Assembly: GCF_003985125.1 (NCBI RefSeq)
Contig: NZ_ML133570.1
Location: forward strand, 287,833-351,832
DNA: 64,000 nucleotides
Direction of reading: 5' to 3'
Origin: Rhizobium phaseoli
GTDB lineage: Bacteria > Pseudomonadota > Alphaproteobacteria > Rhizobiales > Rhizobiaceae
This document shows, piece by piece, positions 26,179-35,677 of the stretch. The translations under genes were made by a program, and so were the position numbers. The notes beneath the pieces were generated by a model, which was not told the origin of the DNA, did not search any database, and worked only from the letters and a program-made list of their open reading frames with translations. Positions within the stretch are counted from its first letter, which is position 1. The number at the start of each line of letters is the position of its first letter.

Positions 26179-26867
26179 CAAATCTTGGTCCCGTCCAGCT
26201 TATGGTTGCGGACAAGGTGTATCAAATCCGGCATGGCGTCAAACACGACTTCCGGCGAAAGCCGGTCGAGTTCGGCACGGTATCCAGCGAAATTCGCATG
26301 TGATCCGCCGGTGAAGGCAAAGACCGTCATACCCGCCGCCTTGGCGGCGGCAATACCGGCCGGACTGTCCTCGACGACCACGCAGGATCCGGGTTCGACT
26401 TGCATCTGCCGGGCCGCATGCAGGAAGAGATCGGGCGCCGGTTTGCCGCGCTTGACCATCGTTGCGCTGAAGATGTCGGGCAATCTGCCCAGAAGGCCGG
26501 TAACGGAAAGCGACAGCCGGATTCGCTCCATCTGGCTGGACGAAGCGACGCAGCACGGAATGCCGAGCCGGTCGATCGTCGCGGCGATGCCGTCGATCGG
26601 CTTCAATTCGGTGCGGAAGCGAGCGTAGAGATCGGTGCGGATGCGCTCGAGGAATTCCTCGCTGGCATGAATGTTGAATTCGGTTTCCAACGTAGAGATG
26701 AGCGTCGACAGGCTGCGGCCGAGAAAGCGCTCATAGGCCTGATCTTCGCTGATCGAGACGCCGAGATCGTTCATCGCGCCGACGAGGACGCTGATCGAGA
26801 TCGGTTCGCTGTCGACGAGCACACCGTCGCAATCGAAAATGACCAGCCGTGGTTCAGCATCAGCCAT
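26178..26867 (-). CDS. HAD-superfamily phosphatase of the polyol operon
   Basis: 229 residues, HAD subfamily IA with a helical cap. The nucleophile motif is FDCDGVLVDSE (Asp12, Asp14), motif II is VASSSQ, motif III the Lys in RGKPAPDLFL, and motif IV VVEDSPAGIAAAKAAGM. This pattern fits small sugar-phosphate phosphatases and beta-phosphoglucomutase-like proteins. Its place between the dehydrogenase and the kinase suggests removal of a dead-end sugar or polyol phosphate. The stop codon is fused to the start of the kinase gene. Confidence 0.88.
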   Translation of the reverse strand: MADAEPRLVIFDCDGVLVDSEPISISVLVGAMNDLGVSISEDQAYERFLGRSLSTLISTLETEFNIHASEEFLERIRTDLYARFRTELKPIDGIAATIDRLGIPCCVASSSQMERIRLSLSVTGLLGRLPDIFSATMVKRGKPAPDLFLHAARQMQVEPGSCVVVEDSPAGIAAAKAAGMTVFAFTGGSHANFAGYRAELDRLSPEVVFDAMPDLIHLVRNHKLDGTKI

Positions 26868-26919
26868 GAAAGACCCAACCTGAGTTCAATTCGCACGCAC
26901 GTCCGCGCCGCCCGCAAGG

Positions 26920-26957
26920 ACGGATGGATGGCGGCGCGAATGCCGCCATCCGGTCCT
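26920..26957 (-). other. Intercistronic hairpin between the dehydrogenase and HAD genes
   Basis: Perfect 10-bp arms GGATGGCGGC (26926-26935) and GCCGCCATCC (26942-26951) with a 6-base loop, extended by flanking AAGGAC/GTCCTT. It begins at the dehydrogenase stop codon. Without a T-run it is more likely an mRNA stability element than a terminator. Confidence 0.6.
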
Positions 26958-28438
26958 TACACCGCAAGCTTGCCGTCGAGATAGAGTTGCAGCGTTTCTC
27001 GCGTGCCTTTTTCCCACAGGGTTTTGAGCGCATGGGCGAAACGCTTGCGGAAGAGTTCGGATTTTGCCACCTCGCCGAATATATCGTCGAAGGCGAGGAA
27101 GGCGGCCGGATCGTCCTTTGCCTTCAGCGCCGCCGCATGCAGGCGCTCGGCGCTGGCATCGTTGAAGACGATAGCCTTGCCGCTGTCGGTCTTGCCGGCG
27201 AAATAACGGCACCACAGCGCCGAGACCAACGCCAGGCCGACAACGTCTCTGCCCTGGCGGAGGTTGTCGAGCGTCGACGGCAGGATGAATTTCGGCTGGC
27301 GGTTCGAACCGTCCTGGGCCAAACGCGGAATGGTGTCGGCAATCTTCGGATTGAGCAGGCGATGTTCGATCAGGGCGAAATAATCGCTGAGCGACGTGTT
27401 CGGCACCGGCGGCACGATCGGAATGATTTCGTCTTTCTCGAGCTTCGCCAGGAAGGCGCGAATCAACGGGTCTTCCATGGAGTCATGAACGAAATGAATA
27501 TCCATCAGCGCCGCCGGATAGGCGATCGCCGCATGTCCGCCGTTGAGGATTCGGATCTTCATATGCTCATAAGGGGTGACATCGGGCACGAAGGTCACGC
27601 CGACCTTTTCCAGCGCCGGACGGCCGGCGGTGAACTTGTCCTCGAGCACCCACTGCTTGAATTCCTCGCAATAGACCGGCCAATTATCTTCGATGTCGAA
27701 ATTGTCCCTGAGGAAATCGATCTCCCGCTGGCCGGTCGCCGGCGTGATGCGGTCGACCATCGCATTCGGGAAGGCGACATTCGTCCGGATCCAATCGGCA
27801 AAGGCGGGATCAGAAAGTGCCGCCGTGCCGACCACGGCATTGGCGGTGACGATGCCGTTATGGGGAATGTTGTCACAGGACATGACAGTGAAGGCACCAA
27901 TGCCCTTTTCCCGACGCGCCTTCAGGCCGGCGACGATCAGGCCGAAGACCGTCTTCGGCGCATCGGGATTGTTTCCGTCGGCGGCGATATCAGGATGGGC
28001 AGGATTGAAGGTGCCCGATGCATCGATGAAGTAGCCGCCCTCGGTGATCGTCAGCGAGACGATACGGATCTCGGGATCGGCAAGCCTGGCGATGATCGCG
28101 GCGGCATCGCCGACCGGCAGGATGTCGATCATCGGCGCAGTGACGCGCGCCGCGGTCCTGTTGTTGTCCTGCTCGACCACGGTTGTCAGGAAGTCCTGGC
28201 CCGCGAGCTTCTCACGCATGGCGGCATCGGACGGCAGAACACCGGCGCCGACAATCGCCCAGTCGTGATCCGTGCCTGCGTTGAAGAGATCGTCGAGATA
28301 AATCGCCTGGTGGGCGCGGTGGAAATTGCCGACGCCGAAGTGCACGATGCCGGCTTTCAGCGACGCCCTGTCATATCCCGGGATGGCGGCAGTGCGCGCC
28401 GCGTCCGGAAGCGTTGCCAGCGATAGTTTGCACGTCAT
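26957..28438 (-). CDS. mtlK: Mannitol/polyol 2-dehydrogenase, long-chain polyol dehydrogenase family
   Basis: NAD-dependent oxidation of mannitol to fructose and often of arabitol or sorbitol. 493 residues, usual for MtlK/mannitol 2-dehydrogenase. VHFGVGNFHRAHQAIYLDDLF near residue 30 forms the nucleotide-binding start, NIPHNG follows DVMSCD-like text near 200, and the active-site Lys-Asn-His set is in MKIRILNGGHAAIAY near 295. It sits between the transporter ATPase gene and the HAD gene in the operon. Confidence 0.93.
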   Translation of the reverse strand: MTCKLSLATLPDAARTAAIPGYDRASLKAGIVHFGVGNFHRAHQAIYLDDLFNAGTDHDWAIVGAGVLPSDAAMREKLAGQDFLTTVVEQDNNRTAARVTAPMIDILPVGDAAAIIARLADPEIRIVSLTITEGGYFIDASGTFNPAHPDIAADGNNPDAPKTVFGLIVAGLKARREKGIGAFTVMSCDNIPHNGIVTANAVVGTAALSDPAFADWIRTNVAFPNAMVDRITPATGQREIDFLRDNFDIEDNWPVYCEEFKQWVLEDKFTAGRPALEKVGVTFVPDVTPYEHMKIRILNGGHAAIAYPAALMDIHFVHDSMEDPLIRAFLAKLEKDEIIPIVPPVPNTSLSDYFALIEHRLLNPKIADTIPRLAQDGSNRQPKFILPSTLDNLRQGRDVVGLALVSALWCRYFAGKTDSGKAIVFNDASAERLHAAALKAKDDPAAFLAFDDIFGEVAKSELFRKRFAHALKTLWEKGTRETLQLYLDGKLAV

Positions 28439-28470
28439 GTTCCAGTCCTCTTGAAGGTCTTGCCCAAACG

Positions 28471-28490
28471 GCCGGGCGCCATCGCCCGGC
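28471..28490 (-). other. Intercistronic hairpin between the ATPase and dehydrogenase genes
   Basis: Perfect 8-bp stem GCCGGGCG with loop CCAT. It lies in the 83-base gap between the importer genes and the catabolic genes of the polyol operon, and has only three T residues after it on the minus strand. Confidence 0.55.
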
Positions 28491-28521
28491 TCGCATGCCT
28501 GCCCCCAGCCGGCCGCCTGCC

Positions 28522-29520
<999 letters not shown>

Positions 29521-29536
29521 GTTTGTCTCCCTTTTC

Positions 29537-30367
29537 TTATTTCACTGCGCCGAAGGTCAGGCCGCGGACGAGTTGTTTCTGGCTGAACCAGCCGAGGATC
29601 AGGATCGGCGCGATCGCCATGGTCGATGCCGCCGAGAGCTTGGCGTAGAACAGACCTTCCGGGCTGGAATAGGAGGCGATGAAGGCGGTCAGCGGCGCCG
29701 CCTTGGAGGCGGTGAGGTTGAGCGTCCAGAACGCCTCGTTCCAGGCAAGGATGATGTTCAGAAGCAGTGTCGAGGCGATGCCGGGCACCGCCATCGGCGT
29801 CAGCACGTAGACGATCTCCTTGATCAGCGACGCCCCGTCCATGCGGGCCGCCTCGAGGATCTCGCCGGGGATTTCCTTGAAATAGGTGTAGAGCATCCAG
29901 ACGATGATCGGCAGATTGATCAGCGTCAGCACGATCACCAGCCCGATACGTGTGTCGAGCAGGCCCGAATTGCGGAACATCAGATAGATCGGAATCAGCG
30001 CGCCGACCGGTGGCATCATCTTGGTTGAGAGCATCCACATCAAGACGTCCTTGGTCCGCTTGGTCGGCGAAAACGCCATCGCCCAGGCGGCCGGGATCGC
30101 GATGATCAGGCCGATCAGCGTCGAGCCGAAGGATATGATCACCGAGTTCATGAAGTGGCTGAGATAGTTCGACCGGCTCTGCACCTCCGCGTAGTTCTCC
30201 GTCGTCCAGTGGAAGAACAGGAACTGCGGCGGCGAAGCGATGGCGTCGGCTTCCGACTTGAAGCTCGTCAGGAAGGTCCAGAGGATCGGGAAGAAGATCA
30301 GGATACCGAGCGTCCAGGCAATCGCGGTGACGATGACCTTGTGCTGCGTTGTGACTTTTCTGGCCAT
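29537..30367 (-). CDS. smoG: Polyol ABC transporter, permease 2 (SmoG-like)
   Basis: 276 residues, six helices, CUT1 family second permease. The EAA loop reads [26 protein letters not shown] near 187-212. ATG 30367 follows GGAGG and begins one base after the stop of permease 1, so translation is coupled; an upstream in-frame start lies inside the previous gene and is rejected. The C-terminus [11 protein letters not shown] is typical of the family. Confidence 0.92.
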   Translation of the reverse strand: MARKVTTQHKVIVTAIAWTLGILIFFPILWTFLTSFKSEADAIASPPQFLFFHWTTENYAEVQSRSNYLSHFMNSVIISFGSTLIGLIIAIPAAWAMAFSPTKRTKDVLMWMLSTKMMPPVGALIPIYLMFRNSGLLDTRIGLVIVLTLINLPIIVWMLYTYFKEIPGEILEAARMDGASLIKEIVYVLTPMAVPGIASTLLLNIILAWNEAFWTLNLTASKAAPLTAFIASYSSPEGLFYAKLSAASTMAIAPILILGWFSQKQLVRGLTFGAVK

Positions 30368-30368
30368 C

Positions 30369-31241
30369 TCAAGCCTCCAGATTCTTGCCGACGAGGCGCA
30401 CGAGGAAGATCGCAACGATATTGGCAAGCACGACCGCGACGATGCCGCCCGCCGAAGCGCCGCCTATATCGAACTGCAAGAGCGCCTGTGCATAGACGAG
30501 ATAGGTGAGGTTGGTGCTGTCGGTGCCGGGTCCGCCATTGGTGGTGACGAGGATTTCGGCGAAGACCGAAAGCAGGAAGATCGTCTGGATCAGGATCACC
30601 ACGGTGATGGCGCGGGCCATATGCGGCAGGATGATGTAGATGAATTTCGAGATCGCCCCGGCGCCGTCCATCTCGGCCGCCTCCTTCTGCTCCTCGTCGA
30701 GCGACTGCAGCGCGGTCAGCATGATGAGGGTGGCGAAGGGCAGCCACTGCCAGGCGACGATGAGAATGACTGAGAACAGCGGCGCATTCGCCAGCCAGTC
30801 GATCGGCTGCAGACCGAGCGCCTTGGCAAGATGCGCGAAGAGCCCGTTGACCGGGTTCATGAACATGTTCTTCCAGACCAGTGCCGCCACCGTCGGCATG
30901 ACGAAGAACGGCGCAATGACAAGGATGCGCACGATGCCTTGTCCGTACATCGGCTGGTCGAGCAGCAGCGCGAAGGCGATGCCGCCGATAACGGTGATGA
31001 CAAGAACGCCGGCGACGAGCAGCAGCGTATTGAGCAGCGCCGCGATAAAGGCTGGATCGGACAGGAAATATTCGTAGTTCAGCAGACCGACGAAGCTCTC
31101 CATGCCGGGGCTGAGCAGATTGTAGTTCAGCGTCGAGAAATAGATCGTCATCGCAAGCGGAACGATCATCCACGCAAAAAGGAGCAGCACGGAGGGCGCA
31201 ATCATCAGGCGCGCTGCGGAGCGAGTGTGCAAGGTTGCCAT
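30369..31241 (-). CDS. smoF: Polyol ABC transporter, permease 1 (SmoF-like)
   Basis: 290 residues, six helices. The EAA loop is EAAEMDGAGAISKFIYIILPHMARAI near 197-222. NYEYFLSDPAFIAALLNT near 60-80 precedes the transport domain. ATG 31241 (MATLHTRSA) is chosen over GTG 31250. It is separated from the binding-protein gene by 134 bases with two hairpins that would lower its transcription relative to the binding protein. Confidence 0.92.
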   Translation of the reverse strand: MATLHTRSAARLMIAPSVLLLFAWMIVPLAMTIYFSTLNYNLLSPGMESFVGLLNYEYFLSDPAFIAALLNTLLLVAGVLVITVIGGIAFALLLDQPMYGQGIVRILVIAPFFVMPTVAALVWKNMFMNPVNGLFAHLAKALGLQPIDWLANAPLFSVILIVAWQWLPFATLIMLTALQSLDEEQKEAAEMDGAGAISKFIYIILPHMARAITVVILIQTIFLLSVFAEILVTTNGGPGTDSTNLTYLVYAQALLQFDIGGASAGGIVAVVLANIVAIFLVRLVGKNLEA

Positions 31242-31301
31242 GGCAATCACCGATCTGGTCTGACGCGGGGAGCGGCCGCAGGAAGCTTTGTCTGGAAAAG
31301 A

Positions 31302-31366
31302 GGCCGCCGATGCGGTTCGGGCGATCGGCGGCCAGAGGGGCGGATTGTCAAGGATCCGCCTCTTCT
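31302..31366 (-). terminator. Two adjacent hairpins between smoE and smoF (partial terminator/attenuator)
   Basis: Perfect 10-bp stem GGCCGCCGAT (31302-31311) with its partner at 31324-31333, followed on the minus strand by TCTTTT. Just upstream on the transcript is a second stem, AGAGGGGCGGAT (31334-31345) with ATCCGCCTCTTCT (31354-31366). The position fits the usual differential-expression device after a binding-protein gene. Confidence 0.7.
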
Positions 31367-31375
31367 CAGGAGGTT

Positions 31376-32686
31376 TTACTTAATGTAGCCGGCCTTGGTC
31401 ATTTCCCGGGTTGCCAACTGCTGTGCGCTCTTCAACGCCTGATCGACCGAAATCTGGCCCGCAAGTGCTGCCGAGAACTGCTGGCCTACAGCCGTGCCGA
31501 TGCCCTGGAATTCCGGGATCGCCACGAACTGAACGCCGACATAGGGGACCGGCTTGACGGTCGGCTTGGTGGGATCGGCTGAGTTGATCGAGTCGAGCGT
31601 CATCTTGGCGAACGAAGCCGCCTTCTGGTAGTCCGCATTCGCATAGAGCGACTTGCGGGTGCCCGGAGGTGCGTTCAGCCAGCCTTCCTTCTCGGCGACC
31701 AGATTGCTGTATTCCTTGCTCGTCGCCCAGGCGACGAACTTCTCGGCAGCTTCCGCCTTCTGCGTACCTGCCGGGACGGCCAGACTCCAGGCCCAGAGCC
31801 AGTTGCCACGCTTGCCGAGGCCCTTGTCCGGGGCGAGCGCAAAGCCGACCTTGTCGGCGACCTGCGACTGCTTCGGATCGGCGACGAAGGAAGCGGCAAC
31901 CGTTGCGTCGATCCACATGCCGCACTTGCCGGTCTGGAAGAGCGCCAGGTTCTCGTTAAAGCCGTTGGAGGAAGCGCCCGGAGGGCCGGCATCCTTCATC
32001 AGCTTGACATAGAAATCGAGCGTGTCCTTCCATTCGGGCTGATCGAACTGCGGCTTCCACTTCTCGTCGAACCAGCGCGCGCCGAAAGAGTTGGACATGG
32101 CCGTCAGGAAGGCCATGTTCTCGCCCCAGCCGGCCTTTCCACGCAGGCAGATGCCGTAGATTTCCTTATCCTTGTTGGTGACCTTGCGGGCTGCGTCCGC
32201 GATGAAATCCCAGGTCGGGGCATCGGGCATCTTCAGCCCGGCGGCGTCGAACAGGTCCTTGCGGTACATCACCATCGAGCTTTCGCCGTAGAATGGCGCC
32301 GCATAGAGCTTGCCGTCCACGGTCAGGCCGCTGCGGATCGCCGGCAGCAGGTCGTCGACGTCATAATTGGGGCCGAGATTGTCGAGCGGCAGCAGCCAGC
32401 CCTGTTTTGCCCAGATCGGAACCTCGTAGGTACCAATCGTCAAAACGTCGTACTGGCCGCCCTTGGTCGCGATGTCAGTCGTGACCTTCTGGCGCAGCAC
32501 GTTCTCTTCGAGGGTGACCCATTCGAGGTCGATGCCGGGATTCTTCGCCTTAAAATCATCCGTCAGCTTCTGCATCCGGATCATGTCGCCGTTGTTGACG
32601 GTCGCGATTGTCAGCGTTTCGGCCGAAGCCATGCCGACAAACGCCAGTGCTGAGCAGGCGCCCAGCAAAAAGGTTCTCAATGTCAT
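31376..32686 (-). CDS. smoE: Polyol ABC transporter, periplasmic binding protein (SmoE-like)
   Basis: 436 residues; signal peptide of 22 residues ending GMASA before ETLTIATVNN. The mature protein is a CUT1 binding protein of the sorbitol/mannitol type, with DMIRMQKLTDDFKAKNPGI, GGQYDVLTIGTYEVP and FYGESSMVMYRKDLFDAAG. It is the first structural gene of the polyol operon, preceded by a promoter and operator-like palindrome at 32711-32764. Substrate (mannitol, sorbitol, arabitol or ribitol) is inferred from the linked dehydrogenase and kinase. Confidence 0.93.
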   Translation of the reverse strand: MTLRTFLLGACSALAFVGMASAETLTIATVNNGDMIRMQKLTDDFKAKNPGIDLEWVTLEENVLRQKVTTDIATKGGQYDVLTIGTYEVPIWAKQGWLLPLDNLGPNYDVDDLLPAIRSGLTVDGKLYAAPFYGESSMVMYRKDLFDAAGLKMPDAPTWDFIADAARKVTNKDKEIYGICLRGKAGWGENMAFLTAMSNSFGARWFDEKWKPQFDQPEWKDTLDFYVKLMKDAGPPGASSNGFNENLALFQTGKCGMWIDATVAASFVADPKQSQVADKVGFALAPDKGLGKRGNWLWAWSLAVPAGTQKAEAAEKFVAWATSKEYSNLVAEKEGWLNAPPGTRKSLYANADYQKAASFAKMTLDSINSADPTKPTVKPVPYVGVQFVAIPEFQGIGTAVGQQFSAALAGQISVDQALKSAQQLATREMTKAGYIK

Positions 32687-32710
32687 ATCTTCCTCCCAGA
32701 AGACGAGATG

Positions 32711-32764
32711 TGAGCATTCGCTTTGCTCATGGGCAATTACTCACCAAACAGCAAAAAATGTCAA
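32711..32764 (-). promoter_or_regulatory. Promoter and operator of the polyol operon
   Basis: On the minus strand: TTGACA (32759-32764), 17-base spacer, AGTAAT (32736-32741). A TGAGCA-N7-TGCTCA palindrome (32711-32729) sits where transcription would start, as expected for a repressor-controlled promoter. Confidence 0.65.
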
Positions 32765-32824
32765 TCGGCAATCGTTGCTGCGATGCCGAACATCCTACCT
32801 ATCTAATTGATTCAGAACAGGAAT

Positions 32825-32849
32825 TTTTTGCTCAGCCTTTGAGCAAAAA
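32825..32849. promoter_or_regulatory. Second TGAGCA palindrome at the 3' end of the regulator gene
   Basis: TTTTTGCTCA (32825-32834), 5 bases, TGAGCAAAAA (32840-32849), a perfect 10-base inverted repeat overlapping the last codons and stop of the SmoC-like gene. It shares the TGAGCA/TGCTCA core with the operator about 117 bases away. It could be a second operator allowing looping; a hairpin terminator role is less likely because no T-run follows the stem. Confidence 0.5.
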
Positions 32850-33785
32850 CTCAGCAGTCTCTTCGTCGGTGATCAATCCATTGATCTGATGGCCGACAAC
32901 AGCCGCCCTGATCGCCTTGAATTTGCGTTTTCCCTTGGCGAGCCCGATGACCATCGACGCCTCGCGCGACGGGATCGGTGCGGACGCAACACGCTCGTTG
33001 ATCGGGTTGTCGAGCAGCCTGCCGTCGACATCGAAGATCCAGCCGCAGATCTCGCCGACCGCGCCGCCGCGCATCAGCTCCATCATCTCGTCCTTCTCAA
33101 GAAAACCGTCGACGCAAAGCGGCCCGTCGATGCCGAGCTCGCCGATGCCGACGAAAGTGACATCGGCCTGGGCGCTCATATCAAGCGTCGAGCGCACCAG
33201 TTGCTGGCCGTGCAGCAGCTCCCGCTCCTCGGCCGAGGTAACGAGCACCGGCAGCGGCATCGGATAATGCCGTGCCTTCACCGCATCCGCCATACTGAAG
33301 ATGACGTTGTAGTAGGCGGCCGATCCGTCCGGCGCGATATTGCCGGTCAGCGAGACGATGCGGTGATTGGGACATTCGATCGCCGGTAGCTGGTCGACGG
33401 CCGCCTTCAGCGTGCGGCCGGTGCCGACCGCAAGCACGATCGGCTCGGCTCGCTTCAGCCACCGTTCGATCTCGGCCGCCGCCGCCTCGGCAATGCCGAT
33501 GGTGGTCGAGGAGGAGCCGGGGTCGCTCGGCACCACCTCCACATGTTTCAGCCCGAATTTCCGCCGCAGCTGACTGCCGAGTTCAAGACAGGCGGCGATC
33601 GGATGGTCGAGCCGCACCTTGATCAGGCGCTCGGCGACCGCCAGCGACACCAGCCGCTGCGCCGATTGTCGCGAGATCCCCATCGAGGCGGCAATTTCGT
33701 CCTGGGTGCGCCCGGCGACATAATAAAGCCAACCGGCACGCGCCGCATCGTCGAGCCGTGCAGGGGTCTCGGATCTTTTTGCCAT
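32832..33785 (-). CDS. smoC: SorC-family regulator of the polyol operon (SmoC-like)
   Basis: 317 residues. The N-terminal helix-turn-helix (about 15-55, WLYYVAGRTQDEIAASMGIS, RQSAQRLVSLAVAE) is followed by the SorC effector domain, with VLAVGTGRTLKAAVDQLP, RIVSLTGNIAPDGSAAYYN and a C-terminal INGLITDEETAEFLL. It is encoded directly upstream of smoE in the same direction, as in other polyol operons. Polyol-responsive control of the TGAGCA sites is the inference. ATG 33785. Confidence 0.9.
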   Translation of the reverse strand: MAKRSETPARLDDAARAGWLYYVAGRTQDEIAASMGISRQSAQRLVSLAVAERLIKVRLDHPIAACLELGSQLRRKFGLKHVEVVPSDPGSSSTTIGIAEAAAAEIERWLKRAEPIVLAVGTGRTLKAAVDQLPAIECPNHRIVSLTGNIAPDGSAAYYNVIFSMADAVKARHYPMPLPVLVTSAEERELLHGQQLVRSTLDMSAQADVTFVGIGELGIDGPLCVDGFLEKDEMMELMRGGAVGEICGWIFDVDGRLLDNPINERVASAPIPSREASMVIGLAKGKRKFKAIRAAVVGHQINGLITDEETAEFLLKG

Positions 33786-33922
33786 CTACTGCCTACCACG
33801 CAAAGTGCGCCGGCTTGCCGCCGCCGAATATGATGTCGAGTCTGTACCGCGCCAGATCAAAACAAAATTCCTGAAAATGTCGAGCCTGTTGACAAAGGGG
33901 GTGCCGGAATAACCGCTTCTAT

Positions 33923-34582
33923 TCAGGCAAACCAGTGCATGACGAGATAGATCCCCCCCTTTAGGAGGCCGTAGATCACGCTGCCGGCGACGGCGAGCGA
34001 CACCGCCGTCATGATGAAGCCGATGAGGGCGAAGAGTCCGTCGCGGCCCATAATGCCGAAGGCGAAGACCGAGATCGTCACCGCCGGCAGGATGTTGCCG
34101 AGCGGAACCGGCAGTACCAGTACGATCGACAGCAGCAAGCATGCGAGACCGGCGAAATACTCTGCCGGCGGCTCGGCGAAAATCGCAAGCCTCGGCTTCA
34201 GCATGCGTTCGGCCCAGGCGAGCCAGCGATGAATGCGGACGACGACGCTTTCGAAATCCTCCCGCCGCACCGAACGGCCGGCGATCGCCTTCGGCAGCCA
34301 GGGCTTCAGCCCGAAGGTCAGCTGCGCCGCCAGAAACACCAAAGGCGCGCCAAGCAGCGCCGAGGTGCCGGGCGGCGTGGGAAAGGCGTTCGGCAGGGCA
34401 AAAATCAGCATCAGCGCGCTGATCGCCCTGTCTCCCATTGTCTGGAACAGATCACCGATCGAAATCCGCTCCCGGCTGCGGTCGGCCGCAAGCTGCCGCA
34501 GGATGGCTGAGAGGCGGCGGCCTTTGGGACGTGGCGGACGTGGTCTTCTGCGTCTGTGGGAATCGGCGTTTTCGATGGTCAT
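33923..34582 (-). CDS. exoD: ExoD-family exopolysaccharide-related membrane protein
   Basis: 219 residues. A basic N-terminus (RRRRPRPPRPKGRRLSAIL) is followed by SIGDLFQTMGDRAISALMLIFALPNAFPTPPGTSALLGAPLVFLA, the ExoD signature, and by three to four further helices (LACLLLSIVLVLPVPLGNILPA, GLFALIGFIMTAVSLAVAG). ExoD is known from Sinorhizobium for effects on exopolysaccharide and nodule invasion. ATG 34582 (MTIENADS) is chosen because the open frame further upstream is antisense to the ROK gene. Confidence 0.88.
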   Translation of the reverse strand: MTIENADSHRRRRPRPPRPKGRRLSAILRQLAADRSRERISIGDLFQTMGDRAISALMLIFALPNAFPTPPGTSALLGAPLVFLAAQLTFGLKPWLPKAIAGRSVRREDFESVVVRIHRWLAWAERMLKPRLAIFAEPPAEYFAGLACLLLSIVLVLPVPLGNILPAVTISVFAFGIMGRDGLFALIGFIMTAVSLAVAGSVIYGLLKGGIYLVMHWFA

Positions 34583-34759
34583 GATACCGGCGAATGATGG
34601 AAGGACAGGCTCCGATTTTGGCCGCGCAATATGCCAAATGAATGACTTATGCGGCCGGAAATTGCGGCACGACCTTGAACCGACGCGGGAAAGAAGGCTT
34701 GTAATTCCATGCCAACAGTGCGAGCAGACGGCATAGACCAGGAAAGCGGCAGCGTGGCA

Positions 34760-35677
34760 ATGATCATTTCGTTCGACATCGGCGGCTCCGCCATCAAGGG
34801 CGGCATCGCCCGCTCCGAGGCAGACATCATTCCTCTCGGCCGCCGGCCGACGCCGAAGGACGATTTCGCCGCTTTCGTCGATACCCTGCGCGCCATCATC
34901 GCCGAGACCGGCGAGAAACCGAGCCGCATCGCGCTCTCCATCGCCGGCGTCGTCGATCCGGACACGCAGCGGCTGATCTGCGCCAACATTCCCTGCATCC
35001 ATGGCCGCACGCTGGCCGCCGATCTCGAAGCCGAATTCGGTCTGCCGGCGCTGATCGCCAACGACGCCGACTGTTTTGCCATGGCAGAAGCCGGCCTCGG
35101 CGCCGGCCTTGGCCACCGCATCGTTTTCGGCGCCATCCTCGGCACCGGCGTCGGCGGCGGATTGGTTGCCGACGGCCGCCTCGTCAACGAAGCCGGTGGC
35201 TTTGCCGGCGAATGGGGTCACGGCCCGATCATCGCCTTCGCAGCCGGCAATCCGCCTGTCGCCATTCCCGCCTATGCCTGTGGCTGCGGCCAGAAAGGCT
35301 GCGTTGATACCGTCGGCGGCGCCCGCGGCCTGGAGCGCCTGCACAGGACGCTGCACGATCTCGATTTTTCCAGCGAAGAGATCATCGGCCAATGGCGGCA
35401 GGGCGAGGAAAAGGCGACCCGCACCATCGACGTCTATGTCGATCTCGTCGCCTCGCCCCTGGCGCTAACGGTCAACATTACCGGCGCGACCATCGTGCCG
35501 GTCGGCGGCGGCCTGTCCAACGTCGAGCCCTTGCTCGCCGAACTCGATCGCGCCGTACGTGCCCGCATCCTGCGCAAGTTCGACCGCCCGCTGGTGGTGC
35601 CGAGCCAATGCCGTATCGAACCCGGCCTGATCGGCGCCGCGCTGCTGGGGCTGAAGGCCGAAGCAGCCACTGTTTAA
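34760..35677 (+). CDS. ROK-family sugar kinase, probable N-acetylglucosamine kinase
   Basis: 305 residues from MIISFDIGGSAIKGG. ROK features: phosphate loop FDIGGSAIKGG, catalytic Asp in ALIANDADCFAMAEA near 115, GAILGTGVGGGLV, and the zinc site GHGPII with CGCGQKGCVDT near 185. Acting on N-acetylglucosamine is inferred from the ROK/NagK pattern and the convergent hexosaminidase gene, with which it overlaps by four bases at the 3' ends. A longer start at 34709 adds 17 polar residues before the phosphate loop and is less likely. Confidence 0.87.
   Translation: MIISFDIGGSAIKGGIARSEADIIPLGRRPTPKDDFAAFVDTLRAIIAETGEKPSRIALSIAGVVDPDTQRLICANIPCIHGRTLAADLEAEFGLPALIANDADCFAMAEAGLGAGLGHRIVFGAILGTGVGGGLVADGRLVNEAGGFAGEWGHGPIIAFAAGNPPVAIPAYACGCGQKGCVDTVGGARGLERLHRTLHDLDFSSEEIIGQWRQGEEKATRTIDVYVDLVASPLALTVNITGATIVPVGGGLSNVEPLLAELDRAVRARILRKFDRPLVVPSQCRIEPGLIGAALLGLKAEAATV

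Noticed and set aside
26924..28426. A 500-codon open frame opposite the polyol dehydrogenase
   Set aside because: Arg/Asp-rich antisense shadow; the dehydrogenase on the other strand has the family active site.
34583..35392. Upstream extension of the exoD frame to 489 codons
   Set aside because: The extra part is antisense to the ROK kinase, and the ExoD similarity starts only after the Met at 34582.
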